This document shows positions 35,133 through 46,068 of a DNA stretch of 64,000 bases, one piece after another. This DNA is from Meconema thalassinum. Taxonomy: Eukaryota; Arthropoda; Insecta; Orthoptera; Tettigoniidae. The translations under genes were made by a program, and so were the position numbers. Position 1 is the stretch's first letter; every line of letters begins with the position of its first letter. Under the pieces are notes generated by a model. It made no database searches. It had not been told where the DNA came from and saw only the letters and a program-made list of their open reading frames with translations. The DNA is taken from contig OX336395.1 in NCBI GenBank assembly GCA_946902985.2, positions 15,974,708 through 16,038,707 on the forward strand. Reading direction: 5' to 3'.

Positions 35133-37799
35133 GTGAGAGATGGAATGAAGGAAGAGGTAAAGGGAATAAGTGACAGGATCATGAAGGTCAGAGTAACTGT
35201 AAAGGGAAGAAGCCTGGAGATAGCCCAGGTATATGCCCCTCAAGTTGGATGTACAGCTCAAGAGAAGGAAGACTTTGAGGAGGAGCTACAACAGCAGTTG
35301 AATGGGCAGAGCATCATTGTCATGGGAGATTTGAATGCACATGTAGGAAGTGAAAGGCAAGGATATGAAAATGTATTGGGAGCAGAAGGATGGGGTAGCA
35401 GGAATGAAGAAGGGAGAAAGTTGCTGGATTTTTGCAAGAGAAACGGTTTAGTGGTAGGCAACTCCACTTTCCGGAAGAAAGAAAGCCACAAGGTTACGTG
35501 GTACAGCAGTGATTTAACAAAGAAATCTTTGGTAGATTACATGCTGTACGACTGGGAAATGAAGAGAAGTGTCAGAGATATAAAGGTAATACCATCAGAG
35601 GCCTTAGATAGCGACCACAGAATACTTGTAATGAACCTGGGAGTTGTTAAGGATAGCAAGAGGACAGAGTACCAGGAAAGGAGAATCAAAGTATGGAAAC
35701 TCAAGGAAAAGGAAGTCAAGGAAGAATTCCAGAAGATAATAAGGGAAAGGATGCCAACAGACAATCCTAAAACAGGGGAAGAGGAATGGAAGCAATTCGA
35801 AAACACAATGGTGGAAGCTGCAGTGGCAGTGTGTGGAAGGACAAGCAACAGAAAGCGGTGTAAAGAGACACCAAGGTGGAATGAGAGAGTAAAAGAAGCT
35901 GTGGGAAGGAAGAACAAGGCTTTCAGAGTGTGGTTCCAGGAAAGAACTGATCTGGCAAGGGAAGATTATAAGATAAAGAAGAAAGAAGCAAACAAGATTG
36001 TCGCACAGGAGAGGAAGGAGTGGATGGTAAAGTGGACAGAGATGATGGAGGAAGACAGTAGAGGAAATAAGAAAGTACTTTATGGGATGGTCAAAAGTAA
36101 GAGAAGAGGTCTGCGAGAGGATGTGGTAATGATGGACAAAAACGGAAATGAGGTACACAACAAAGAGACACTCAAGACAGTGAGGAAAGAGTACTTTGAG
36201 GATTTGCTGAATCCAAATGGTCATAGGGAGGAAGACAATGCATTGGAAGATGGAGTAGACAACACAGGAATGGAAAAGGATCTGACTTGGAGAGAACTGG
36301 AGATGGCTATAGACAAGATGAAAGGAGGAAGGGCACCGGGTGTGGATGAAGTGAGTGTTGAAATGGTGAAGGCAGCAGGAGAGGTTGGGAAACAGTGGCT
36401 GTACAGTTTGATGAGGGTGATATGGAAGGAGAAAAAGACACCAGAAGATTGGAAGAAAGGATTAATTGTCCCAATATTTAAGAAAGGAAGCAGAAAGGAG
36501 TGCAGAAATTACAGGGGTGTCACACTCATATATCACTGTGCCATGATATATGAAAAGATATTAGAAAGTAGAATACGAGCCAAAGTGGAGAGAAAATTGA
36601 GAGAGGAGCAGTATGGATTCAGACCTGGGAGATCAACAGTGGATCTCATATTTTCAGTGAGACAGCTCCAGGAACACCACTATGAATTTGGAGAGGATCT
36701 GTTGATGGCCTTCCTGGACATCGAAAAGGCCTATGATAGTGTGTGTAGGGAGAAGGTTTGGGAAGCAATGGAAAACAAGGGAGTGGAAAAAGGTACTGTA
36801 GGCAGAGTGAAGGAGATGTATTGTGGAAGTGTGAGTTGTGTGAAAGTTGGAGGGGAAAGAACAGACTGGTTCAGACAAATGAGTGGCTTGAAGCAGGGTA
36901 GTGCGCTGTCACCCCTTCTCTTTATTGTGGTTATGGACGAGGTAATGACACGGATAGAAGGAAAGATAGGAGAAGATAAGATGAAAGCAATGGTGTTTGC
37001 AGATGATCTCATGGTCTGGGGAAACAAGGAGGAGGAAATTCAGGAGCAACTGAAGGCTTGGGAAGAAACAGTGGGAGAGTACGGATGGAAGTTCAACATC
37101 AGTAAATGTGAGATCCTGTTAACGACCAGGAAAAAGGACAGACCAATGAGTGGGATAACACTTGGAGGTGGACAGCTGAAGAAGGTGGAAAGTCTCAAGT
37201 ACTTGGGAAGTCTAGTGGAGGAAAATGGGAGAAATGACAAAGAGATTACGGAACGTGGCAGACAAGCAGAAGCATTTCTGAGAAGCATTAGGAGCTTAGT
37301 GTGGAATAAAGATGTCCCACAAAAAAGCAAGGAAGTGTTATACAGAAGCTACTATATCCCGATACTGACCTATGCTTCAGAAACGTGGACAATGAAGAAA
37401 AGAGACATAAGCAGAATACAGGCAGGTGAAATGAAGTTCCTGCGAAGTAGGATCGGAGTAACAAGAAGAGACAGGTTGAGGAATGAAAAGGTCAGGGAAA
37501 TGGTGAAAGAGGAGCCCTTGCAAGGTAGGATTGAGACGTCAAGACTGAGGTGGTATGGACACTTAAAGAGAATGGATGAGAAGAGGATTCCCAAGAGGAT
37601 ACATGAGATGCAGATGCAGAAGAAACGACCAAGGGGAAGACCAAGAGATAGATGGCTGAAAGGAGTGGAGGAATGTGTCAAGAAGAGAGGCGAGGACTGG
37701 ACCAGAGTGACAGCGGAGAGGTGGTGGGAAGAAAGGACTAAGTGGCGAGGCTTATGTGCCAAACAGACCCAGCCTGGGGCTGGAAACTGTACAAGATGA
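35133..37799 (+). CDS. RTE-type endonuclease-reverse transcriptase polyprotein, 888 codons
   Basis: It nicks target DNA and copies the element RNA into the genome by target-primed reverse transcription. Residues 1-170 are the C-terminal two thirds of the AP-like endonuclease, with VYAPQVGC (33-40), catalytic MGDLNAHVG (64-72) and SDH (160-162). About 180-380 is a charged linker. Reverse transcriptase follows: GGRAPGVDE (398-406), QYGFRPGRST (493-502), AFLDIEKAYD (526-535, first catalytic Asp), SGLKQGSALSPLLF (584-597) and VFADDLMVWG (621-630, the catalytic DD). The thumb and C-terminal region contain ASETWTM and RPRGRPRDRW, as in BovB/RTE proteins often annotated as craniofacial development protein 2-like. 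All RT catalytic residues are present. The frame is open throughout; only the endonuclease N-terminus is cut off by the frameshift at about 35115. The listed ATG is the first after that break and is unlikely to be the natural start. Confidence 0.93.
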   Translation: MRDGMKEEVKGISDRIMKVRVTVKGRSLEIAQVYAPQVGCTAQEKEDFEEELQQQLNGQSIIVMGDLNAHVGSERQGYENVLGAEGWGSRNEEGRKLLDFCKRNGLVVGNSTFRKKESHKVTWYSSDLTKKSLVDYMLYDWEMKRSVRDIKVIPSEALDSDHRILVMNLGVVKDSKRTEYQERRIKVWKLKEKEVKEEFQKIIRERMPTDNPKTGEEEWKQFENTMVEAAVAVCGRTSNRKRCKETPRWNERVKEAVGRKNKAFRVWFQERTDLAREDYKIKKKEANKIVAQERKEWMVKWTEMMEEDSRGNKKVLYGMVKSKRRGLREDVVMMDKNGNEVHNKETLKTVRKEYFEDLLNPNGHREEDNALEDGVDNTGMEKDLTWRELEMAIDKMKGGRAPGVDEVSVEMVKAAGEVGKQWLYSLMRVIWKEKKTPEDWKKGLIVPIFKKGSRKECRNYRGVTLIYHCAMIYEKILESRIRAKVERKLREEQYGFRPGRSTVDLIFSVRQLQEHHYEFGEDLLMAFLDIEKAYDSVCREKVWEAMENKGVEKGTVGRVKEMYCGSVSCVKVGGERTDWFRQMSGLKQGSALSPLLFIVVMDEVMTRIEGKIGEDKMKAMVFADDLMVWGNKEEEIQEQLKAWEETVGEYGWKFNISKCEILLTTRKKDRPMSGITLGGGQLKKVESLKYLGSLVEENGRNDKEITERGRQAEAFLRSIRSLVWNKDVPQKSKEVLYRSYYIPILTYASETWTMKKRDISRIQAGEMKFLRSRIGVTRRDRLRNEKVREMVKEEPLQGRIETSRLRWYGHLKRMDEKRIPKRIHEMQMQKKRPRGRPRDRWLKGVEECVKKRGEDWTRVTAERWWEERTKWRGLCAKQTQPGAGNCTR

Positions 37800-38710
37800 T
37801 AATGATGATTCCTTCCATCGCTCATATACCTTTCATTTTCAAACAATAGCTTTCCTTTGGAATCCTTAACTACTTTGCTTGTGATGCGTTGGTGATAGCT
37901 CAAAGATTTCACTTTAAAGTAAGCTTTGTTAGGTTTCACATTCTAAAGGTCATCCTCAATACCCACCCATACCCGCTTCATCCAATTTTCTTTCTCCTTG
38001 CGACATTTCCTTGTTATTTTATTCTTTAGAGACTTATACGCTTGAGTGTTTATATTTATAAATTCGGTCCTTTATTCAATAAGCTCGAGGATTTCCTGGG
38101 TCATCCATTTCTTTTTCGGTTCCAATTTCCTTTTGCCTAGTACTTCCGTTGCAGCTGTTTCTAAACCATTTCTTATATAATCCCATCCTAAAGTATCCAA
38201 TTATCCAACATCTTTAAATGTTTGTACTACATTAGGATCCTGAAGCTTATTTAAACACATTCTCTTTTGTCCAAATGTTTCATTCCACTTGAACCTTATA
38301 TAACATTTAGCTGCAACAAGGATGGGATCACTATCAATTTCCGCCCCAGGGTAACTATGGCTGGCTTTCACTTGGTTCCTATACCTTTGTTTAACTATGA
38401 AGTAGTCAATTTGCAACCTTCTTCCATCTCCAGGTGCTATCCAGGTTTAACGTCTTCTCTTGTGACTTTCGAAACAGGTATAAGTTATACCATCTGATGT
38501 TGCTTACAGAATTCGAGTAATCTTTCTCCTCTCACATTGCCATCACCCATGACAGACTTACCAGCATACTTAAGATCATTATGTGAGCCAACGGAAGCAT
38601 TAAAATAACCCATTAAAATAATGTTTGAATTCTCCTTTACTATGTCAAACAATTCTTCTATTTCATCATACATTTCTTCAATTTCTTCATCATCAGCATT
38701 TATTTATCCT

Positions 38711-40299
38711 CCTAATAAAAACAGCGTTAGTCATCACACTCATTGTAGGAGAACCTTTCCATCAGTCAGCTCCTGCTTTCTTCAGTATACACTGTTCGAT
38801 AAGAAGCTTTTATAACCCTTCACATACCTATCAAAGATCCAAAGTATTAATAAGCGAAGTAAACAGACCATATCTTCAGCCCCTATGCATCGTAGCAACT
38901 CAATTGGTACATAACTGATGTCTGGTGGTCCCTAACTACGTAGGTCTTCTAGCGGCCAACCAATTCTGATTCAAATATTAAATCTCCTCTTTTATGCTCA
39001 GCAGTTTCCTCTCCTCTTTCACTTCATTATTCTTGATATTCTTAGGCCTATACAAACGTTCTGTGTGTTCATTCTATCAGTCTACCTTCTATTCTATATT
39101 TATTGAAGCTTTTCACCTCAGTCACTAATATTCGAGCACTTAAGCCATCTTTACCCGAAAGGATTCTTAATCTGTCGATAAGCTGCATAAACAATTCCTA
39201 CTTAAAACAATTATGTACATTTGGATATTTCTGTAGTTTCATTTAAGGAGCATGTACATGTTGGTCATTTAGCCCCGTGTACTTAGGTTGCATTTTGTAT
39301 GTTTGAATATTTCTGATAACCTGTATATTCTGATGTCTGTATTAAATTGTGTATTTGGAATCAAGTCTAGCATTGGGAAGGAGGCGGGTGTGGCCTGAAA
39401 TTAAAAACAATCCTCGTGTTTGCCTGGAGTAAAAGAAGGAAATCCAAAATGAACAGTTCGAGGATGGCTGGTGAGGATATCGAGCCCACCTGTTCTCAAT
39501 TTGGCCTCATGAGTCTGAATGTACCCAGTCCCTGTCCTCAGACCAGAATTAAAATCCTTGGCAGGGCTAACAACCAAATCCATACACCTTGAGATAGTCA
39601 TTGTTCATATTTATTCGAACCATTCACATTAGCTTTATTGTACTTCATCATTTCCTCAATTTTCAGATGTTTGTTTTCTCTTGTTCATCCACCTTTCATT
39701 CATATTGGAGTATATCCTGAGTGAACCTAAATCTGTACCTTCTACTCGTTCTGTATCCTCTTACCTCTCGGTCAATGTTCTCTTCTACAGATTCCTGTTT
39801 CAAAGATTCGAGTTCCTGGCATTGGAGTTTTCATCTACTTCATAACAACCAGATTGTAGTAAGAATTTGTGTTGGCCCCAGAGTACGTTTTGAAATTCCA
39901 ATTCATAATTCGGAATCTCTACTTGATCACAATGAAATCAATTTATAAACGTCCTATACCTCCTCGTCTCATTCAAGTGTTTATAGTTCTGTTGTGTTTG
40001 TTAGAAACGTGTTAGCTATGCCTTATTAGTGATCGGTGCAGAATTCTACCAGCCTGCTCAATCATTCGTATATTTCATGCATTCTACATTTCGCCGCTAT
40101 CTTTTCTTCTCTTCCATTTCTTAAAACGGCATTTCAATCTCACTTTTGAACATTTACAATCTGCAGATTACACCTTCTGTATTTTTTAGTAGAATTTTAT
40201 AACTTCTTTATTATCGGTTTGATTGGTAGCCTGATAGACTTATACTAATCTAATGCACGTAGTTTTCGTTCTAATTTTAACTACAATAAGCCTATAATG
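38711..40299. other. Interval between LINE remnants, no gene recognised
   Basis: Probably further decayed LINE sequence: the minus strand near 40000-40100 reads EQAGRILHRSLIR, reminiscent of LINE C-termini, but stops are frequent and no domain is certain. Confidence 0.4.
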
Positions 40300-41110
40300 C
40301 TCATAATGTTCTACCCAGTGGCCAAGTTCCCCCGTCAATATGAGACTTATTCCCCATAACCGTTATTTGATTTTGAATTAATATCCTCTAGTCCCCTGGA
40401 CAACTTACCTTGAAATTCACCCATGCTCCCTACATTTCTGTTCAAGTTCAAACATATTGGAGTCCATCATTACAACCAGGTCATCCGAATAGGCCAGACT
40501 ACTTACCTTGAAATTCACCCAGCCAGTTTATGCCCTTCAACAATTGGTCCATATAACAAACACAGTAGTGGTTTAATCCTTGCCTCACTCCTGTACAAAC
40601 CATGAACCCATCAACTCTCACTGTAAATTGATTATAATACATAAATACTATTGATTGCCTGTAGCAGCCTTCCCTCGATACCATAATCCCTCAATATGCT
40701 AGGTGCTCTATCGTACGCCTTCTCAAGTAACACAAACACAACTGTCTGTAGCATTCCTCAATAACTTGGCGCATACTCAAATTGTGATCTTGACAACCTC
40801 GTTGTGGTCTAAAGCCACTCAGGTTTTCATCCATCGTACTCTCGGCCAATGATCGAAGTCTCCTTTCTACAATGCCTGAGTACACTTTGCCCGGGACACT
40901 TATCAAAGAAATACCGCTATAATTATTGCAATCTTTCCTGTTAGCTTGCTTATAAATTGTCGTGATAACTGCTTTTCTCTAGTCAGAGGGTACATTTCCT
41001 AAACCCTATGCCTATTTGATTATCCTCTGCTTTCCCTCTACACTTTACTATCCAACTACCCCTGCTGCTTTGTTAATTTACCACCCTCTCTACTTCTTCA
41101 ACCTGTCCTC
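40300..41110 (-). pseudogene. LINE reverse transcriptase fragment, decayed
   Basis: The minus strand shows RT blocks in order: CNNYSGISLISVPGKVYSGI (40880-40970 region); STMDENLSGFRPQRGCQDH (40691-40906 frame), the template-binding block; CTGVRQGLNHY (40499-40684 frame), the region before the active site; then AYSDDLVVMMDS (near 40480), where YSDD stands for the catalytic YADD. Blocks lie in different frames with stops between them. It differs in sequence from both LINEs at 32597-38710, so it is a third family. Confidence 0.8.
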
Positions 41111-42150
41111 ATTCTCCTCCTGCATAACCTCAAAGTCTGCCACATAAGTCACTATTAAGGGGAGGTGTGGCTGAATTGTTCTAGTTCATGACCAGATTTT
41201 AATCTCTTACATAGAGAGTTGCTGGCATCTGTTGTGCTAATTTATATATAAATAGCTTCATTAGTGTTTGAGTTATTGAACATTTTTGTATTAAAAAAGT
41301 GTTCCCTTAAAAAAGTCCTTGAATCAAAGGTTTCATTTGACCACGCTAATTTTTTTCTACATGCAGTTTAAATGTATAGAAACAATAATTGCTCTGGGGT
41401 TAGTTAGATAGATGCTGTTCTTTCTAGAAATATTAAAACTCTTATTTTACCCCGGAAGGGGTCCCGTCAAAATCGTTTCATAATGGGTCGCGTACGGACA
41501 TTATGACCAGGGTGTATAAAATACATTTTTTTTGTGTTGCAAAACACATATTATTATTATGTAAAAATATATCCATGAAACTAAATACCTGGTTTTGTAC
41601 CGAAACACGTTGTACTTTATTATTGAAAAAAAAATCAATGAAACCCACTTAATCTATTGATTTATTCATCCTCGGAATTATCCTGAGCAGCATCAGGATT
41701 AATGCATTCCACCGAGGTAACACATGTAAGTTCCTTACGGAACATCTTCCAGATCCACCAATCGGTTGAACAAGCCTTGAAAATACAGCGAGTCCAGAAT
41801 TATCAAAGGAAAATCGTCCCTGAGGCTGCTTACCAGTGTGCACTTCCATGTACATCGTCTGAAACAAAGTTCTCCACTAACTAACTGGGAATGAAAGTGG
41901 GAACAGCAAACGCAGACACGTGCAGTGGATGAGTCCACTGAAAGGTATAGGAGGGGAGGAAACTTTACGCCGTGAAAATATTTCGGAGAAGTAAAAAATG
42001 TAAGCGCCCGGTCTAAAAGACAGTGACGCGACCCCAAAGGCATAAAATATTTGTGAAATTCAGCATTATTAATTAAAATCTACCTATCAATTTACATTAA
42101 AACTCATAGCAGTTCAAAACCCAAAGCACATTTACATTACTGTACCTTTA
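41111..42150. other. Interval before the 67-bp satellite, no gene recognised
   Basis: Short overlapping open frames of up to 102 codons at 41649-42043 show no known motif. Homopolymer T and A runs occur near 41527 and 41625. Nothing else is supported. Confidence 0.45.
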
Positions 42151-43637
42151 GCAACTATTGTACCGAGTAACAACAATGTGTGATAAGAATTGCATCACAC
42201 GGAGCATATTGTTCTCAGCAACTATTGTACCAAGTAACAACAATGTGTGATAAGAATTGCACCCCAAGGAGCATATTGTAGTCAGCAACTATTGTACCAA
42301 GTAACAACAATGTGTGATAAGAATTGCACCACATGGAGCATATTGTACACAGCAACTATTGTACCAAGTTACAACAATGTGTGATAAGAATTGCACCACA
42401 CGGTGCATATTGTACACAGCAACTATTGTACCAAGTAACAACAATGTGTGATAAGAATTGCACCACACGGAGCTTATTGTACACAGCAACTATTGTATCA
42501 AGTAACAACAATGTGTGATAAGAATTGCACCACAAGGGGCATATTGTACACAGCAACTATTGTACCAAGTAACAACAATGTGTGATAAGAATTGCACCAC
42601 AAGGGGCATATTGTACACAGCAACTATTGTGCCAAGTTACAACAATGTGTGATAAGAATTGCACCACAAGGGGCATATTGTACACAGCAACTATTGTACC
42701 AAGTAACAACAATGTGTGATAAGAATTGCACCACAAGGGGCATATTGTACACAGCAACTATTGTACCAAGTTACAACAATGTGTGATAAGAATTGCACCA
42801 CACGGAGCTTATTGTACACAGCAACTATTGTACCAAGTAACAACAATGTGTGATACGAATTGCACCTCAAGGAGCATATTGTACACAGCAACTATTGTAC
42901 CAAGTTACAACAATGTGTGATAAGAATTGCACCACAAGGAGCATATTGTACACAGCAACTATTGTACCAAGTAACAACAATGTGTGATAAGAATTGCACC
43001 ACAAGGAGCATATTGTACACAGCAACTATTGTACCAAGTAACAACAATGTGTGATAAGAATTGCACCACAAGGAGCATATTGTACACAGCAACTATTGTA
43101 CCAAGTAACAACAATGTGTGATAAGAATTGTACCTCAAGGAGCATATTGTACACAGCAACTATTGTACCAATAAACAACAATGTGTGATAAGAATTGCAC
43201 CACAAGGAGCATATTGTACACAGCAACTATTGTACCAAGTAACAACAATGTGTGATAAGAATTGCACCACAAGGAGCATATTGTACACAGCAACTATTGT
43301 ACCAAGTAACAACAATGTGAGATAAGAATTGCACCACAAGGAGCATATTGTACACAGCAACTATTGTACCAAGTTACAACAATGTGTGATAAGAATTGCA
43401 CCACATGGAGCATATTGTACACAGCAACTATTGTACCAAGTTACAACAATGTGTGATAAGAATTGCACCACACGGAGCATATTGTACACAGCAACTATTG
43501 TACCAAGTCACAACAATGTGTGATAAGAATTGCACCACACGGAGCATATTGTACAAGGCAACTATTGTACCAAGTTACAACAATGTGTGATAAGAATTGC
43601 ACCACACGGAGCATATTGTACACAGCAACTATTGTAC
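42151..43637. repeat. 67-bp satellite array (about 22 copies), complete
   Basis: Tandem repeat of period 67 bp (gcaactattgtacc..gataagaattgc..gcatattgtacaca). The first unit starts at 42151 and the array stops within a unit at 43637, so both ends are visible. Each unit has ATTGT..ACAAT inverted arms around accaagtaaca, and the word TATTGTAC occurs twice. Variation is mainly at three positions (cac/caag, accaagta/accaagtt, gagc/gggc). The staggered open frames of 64-66 codons on both strands at 67-bp steps are by-products: three units make 201 bp, one open stretch per frame. Confidence 0.97.
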
Positions 43638-43834
43638 TGAACTCAAATTCAGCCCAGCTTAGGACCTTTGGCCGAGCCGAGGTTCGAACGACTTGTGCAC
43701 TATTGGAAGGAAAAATTGGAAATTTGGAATTAAATAATTTAATAAATATAAATGCCCAAAGTACAAGTAAGACAAGGTTCACTATGATAGACAGAAATAT
43801 ACGGCGCTTTCTGATAAGAAAGAGTAGTTTAATT
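43638..43834. other. Short spacer between satellite and element
   Basis: Unique sequence. A 148-codon plus frame (43463-43909) runs from the satellite through it and is not gene-like. Confidence 0.5.
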
Positions 43835-44741
43835 TATAAAGCACTAGCTGTTACCCGCGGCTTCGCCCGCAATAACATTTGGAATCCTGTTATAACATTA
43901 GTTAAATAGATAGATAAGCATGGGTTCTAGTGGAAAATAATTCTATCACCTGAAACCAAAAATGCATGGGACGAGAAAAACATCAAAATATCATGTTGGT
44001 TTTGGACTCTAAAAGACGTGAAAAATATAATAAAAGTATTAAAAAAACTATTTTTTGAAATTTCGTTCGAATCAATTTTTATGTCATTCCTGGGACTTAG
44101 AAAATTCCGGCCAAAAAGTACAAAATCATTAATAACTCCCTAAGTATTCGTCGTATGATGAAATAGCAAGAGACAAAAAAGATGTAATGTGTTATTGTCT
44201 ACAACATAGGCCATGTATAATTTTACTCTCAGACATATTACGTTTCCCCCCCTCCCACATAATTTCACCCCTCCCCCATAATTTCACCCCTTCCCATGGG
44301 CCCCTTAAATTGGATTTATGAGAAAACGGTCAAACACCTGTTTAGTTATTTTTATGCTGATTTTTGTCGGCTGAGTTCCAAACTCCTCGCCTATGTCGTT
44401 TAAGAGATACACGCTCCGTTAGGAATCCTTCAACCCCCAATTTTCATCCCTTTCACCTCATCGAAAAACCCTCAGACACGTGTCTTCTTATTTTTAATGA
44501 TGAGTTAATATGCCGAGTATCACATCCCCCAATGAAATCAATCGGGTGATATTGCTATTCAATGAAATGCAGGTCTACACCCTTAACACCCCTTTAGAAC
44601 CTGAATATCCAAAAATCCTTTCTTAGTGGGCGTTTGCGGCCCTCGAGGAAGCTGCATACCAAATTTCATTCCAATCCGTTCGGTGGTTTCAGAGATTTCG
44701 TGATGAATGAATGAGTCAGTGAGTGGTATTTGAGCTTTATA
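43835..44741 (+). mobile_element. Single-copy version of the element that forms the right-hand array
   Basis: The element appears bounded by TATAAAGC (43835-43842) and its inverse GCTTTATA (44734-44741). It starts with agctgttacccgcggcttcg, then from about 43917 matches the unit of the 49510-64000 array (ttctagtggaaaataattct, then one 135-bp-type subunit ending cataggccatgtat near 44220). It then has its own 450-bp middle (ccctcccacataatttcacccc..), and ends in ccaaatttcattccaatccg, a gagtcagtgagtg stretch and gctttatatagtaga. It contains one subunit where array units contain four to six. No coding sequence. It is a non-autonomous element of unassigned class. Confidence 0.75.
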
Positions 44742-44761
44742 TAGTAGACTCGCTTTGCTCG

Positions 44762-44780
44762 TTGGGGGCTCCGCCCCCAA
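44762..44780. repeat. Perfect 8-bp-stem GC-rich hairpin
   Basis: TTGGGGGC-tcc-GCCCCCAA just downstream of the element end. It is followed by a further agcccccgg, so slipped pairing is possible. It may be part of the element's 3' flank or a neighbouring insertion. Confidence 0.85.
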
Positions 44781-45782
44781 GCCCCCGGTGCGTTTGACGA
44801 TCCGTGTATTTTTAGGGAAAGTAATGGTTTCAAGTGTTTAAAACATATCGTTCTGAATTTACGGTTTTTATGTTTGCTGTGACTTTGTAATAATAATAAT
44901 AAAGACGAATATGTTGCATGCAGATTTTCCATTGATGTACTTTTTTTAGTTGATTCGTGGGTGTCACCTACCAATATAAATCATGCTAATGGTCTGAATA
45001 AAATCTTATTTTTGCTTTGTTATAATTTTTCTATAAGTTTATAGTGTCTTCAGTGTACGAAGTCCCGCACATTTGTTGCGTGTCAAATTTTCGGATTTTT
45101 TTTGCACTTGCCCTCAAGTCCATAAAAATCCACTACTTAATATATGATAATATTTTCTTACGAGTCCAAATTTTAATTCTCTATAGCGTTATTGCCTCTT
45201 TTGACATCTCTTTTCCCACTTTTAAAATATATTTCCAATTGAGGGTGGAATGTGCGCACTGATATGTTTTAAGTCTGTTTGGACATGGCTGGTCCTCTAG
45301 TATACTTCTAGTTATAATAATATTGGGGGGGGGGGTGAGTTTAGCCAAGGCATGTCCCCTAGCCTACTGCCAGTTATATCATGACAGGAAATTTCATGAA
45401 CGCATATCCCCTAGCCTACCTGTAAAACCGTTTTCAGGAGTTTTATCATGAAAAGTCATTTAGCCTACTGCCAGTTACTGTATATCGTGGTGGGAAGATT
45501 TGATAAAGCAGGTCTCCTAGCAAAACAGTCTGTTTTCCAAAATGCCGATGCGCTGTTGTTCAGAACATGTAATATATTAACCCAATAATATATCACAGAA
45601 ACTGTAAATTTCTTTGAACTAAGAAACTTACACGAACGCAATACCTCCAGTAATTAGTTTACAACATTACGCATATTTGCAAATATAGATTCTTTTCCCC
45701 ATTCAGTTCTATATGTGTTTGGCAATAACATTCGACTTTCTATTCCGATTAATATTATTATTATTATTATTATTATCATGAA
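44781..45782. other. Intergenic interval with weak short repeats
   Basis: Holds a run of G near 45326-45336, three diverged occurrences of cctagcctactgccagtta-like text (about 45358, 45410 and 45460), and an (ATT)n microsatellite at about 45747-45776. No gene is recognised. Confidence 0.5.
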
Positions 45783-45960
45783 GGTGACGTGGTGATGCTG
45801 AAGTCATGACTCTTGCCTCTTACCAAGGCTGACTGGGTTCAATTCTCATCGAATGCATGTGAGATTTACCATCTGAAATATCAAGTGCTGTGGTTAAGAA
45901 TCCACACAAAAAGAGGAGGTCCCGTGCCTCATGTTCAAGAGATTAACGGCCATGTCAAAT
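45783..45960 (+). repeat. Possible degenerate tRNA-derived SINE
   Basis: A B-box-like gggttcaattctc (45836-45847) follows a weak A box (gacgtggtgatgctg). Downstream text (tgtggttaagaatccacacaaaaagagg) has no coding look. It begins next to an (ATT)n tract. No TSD was found, and it is not the same family as the two supported SINE types here. Confidence 0.4.
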
Positions 45961-46068
45961 TACAAACTTGCTTGCATTTTCACTAATATGATGTGTAGAC
46001 TATATGGGTATTTACTCACCCGATTATTAATCACAGAAAGAACAAGAAGTTCCGTGACGAATTAAAGT

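Larger units (their letters stand above)
34646..37807 (+). mobile_element. RTE-clade LINE, nearly full-length, inserted into the old LINE
   Basis: The 3162-bp insertion is flanked by a 15-bp target duplication with one mismatch: attccatccatcgct (34631-34645) and attccttccatcgct (37808-37822). The 3' end is a short gatgataatgatga tail with no poly(A), as is usual for RTE elements, and the length matches the family (about 3.2 kb). There is a GC-rich 5' leader (34646-34848). The coding part is broken once, near 35115. It inserted in the opposite orientation to its host element. The near-perfect TSD and the single break make it one of the youngest insertions in the window. Confidence 0.93.
32597..38710 (-). 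pseudogene. Old LINE (endonuclease-reverse transcriptase), interrupted by two later insertions
   Basis: One minus-strand LINE is split in three. 37823-38710: endonuclease (..IILMGYFNASVG.. and EIDSDPILVAAK) and the linker before RT. 33562-34630: reverse transcriptase (GVDNIPAELL, DQYGFRTRKGT, FIVFIDIERAFD, VRQGCTLSPYLF, FADDITLLA). 32597-33083: thumb and C-terminus (GCETWTL, then AEDRKKWLQRQGI and a stop). The linker (..LFENERYMSDGR) joins the RT part (WMEYLEDLYD) across the RTE insertion. The element is dead: the catalytic Asp of the endonuclease GDFN motif is Tyr, the SDH motif is SDP, and there are stops in the RT part (near 33623 and 33950). The 5' end is not identified beyond about 38710. 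It is probably an RTE- or CR1-like 'endonuclease-reverse transcriptase' family; the clade is uncertain. Confidence 0.9.

Noticed and set aside
34824..37939. Minus-strand open frames of 70-206 codons opposite the RTE polyprotein
   Set aside because: They are shadows of the purine-rich RTE coding strand and have serine/leucine-rich composition without motifs.
42289..43590. Staggered 64-66-codon frames in the 67-bp satellite
   Set aside because: A period of 67 gives the same open stretch in all frames at 67-bp steps; no independent evidence of coding.
43463..43909. 148-codon plus-strand frame
   Set aside because: It runs from the satellite across a spacer into a transposable element, so it is a chance fusion of unrelated sequence.
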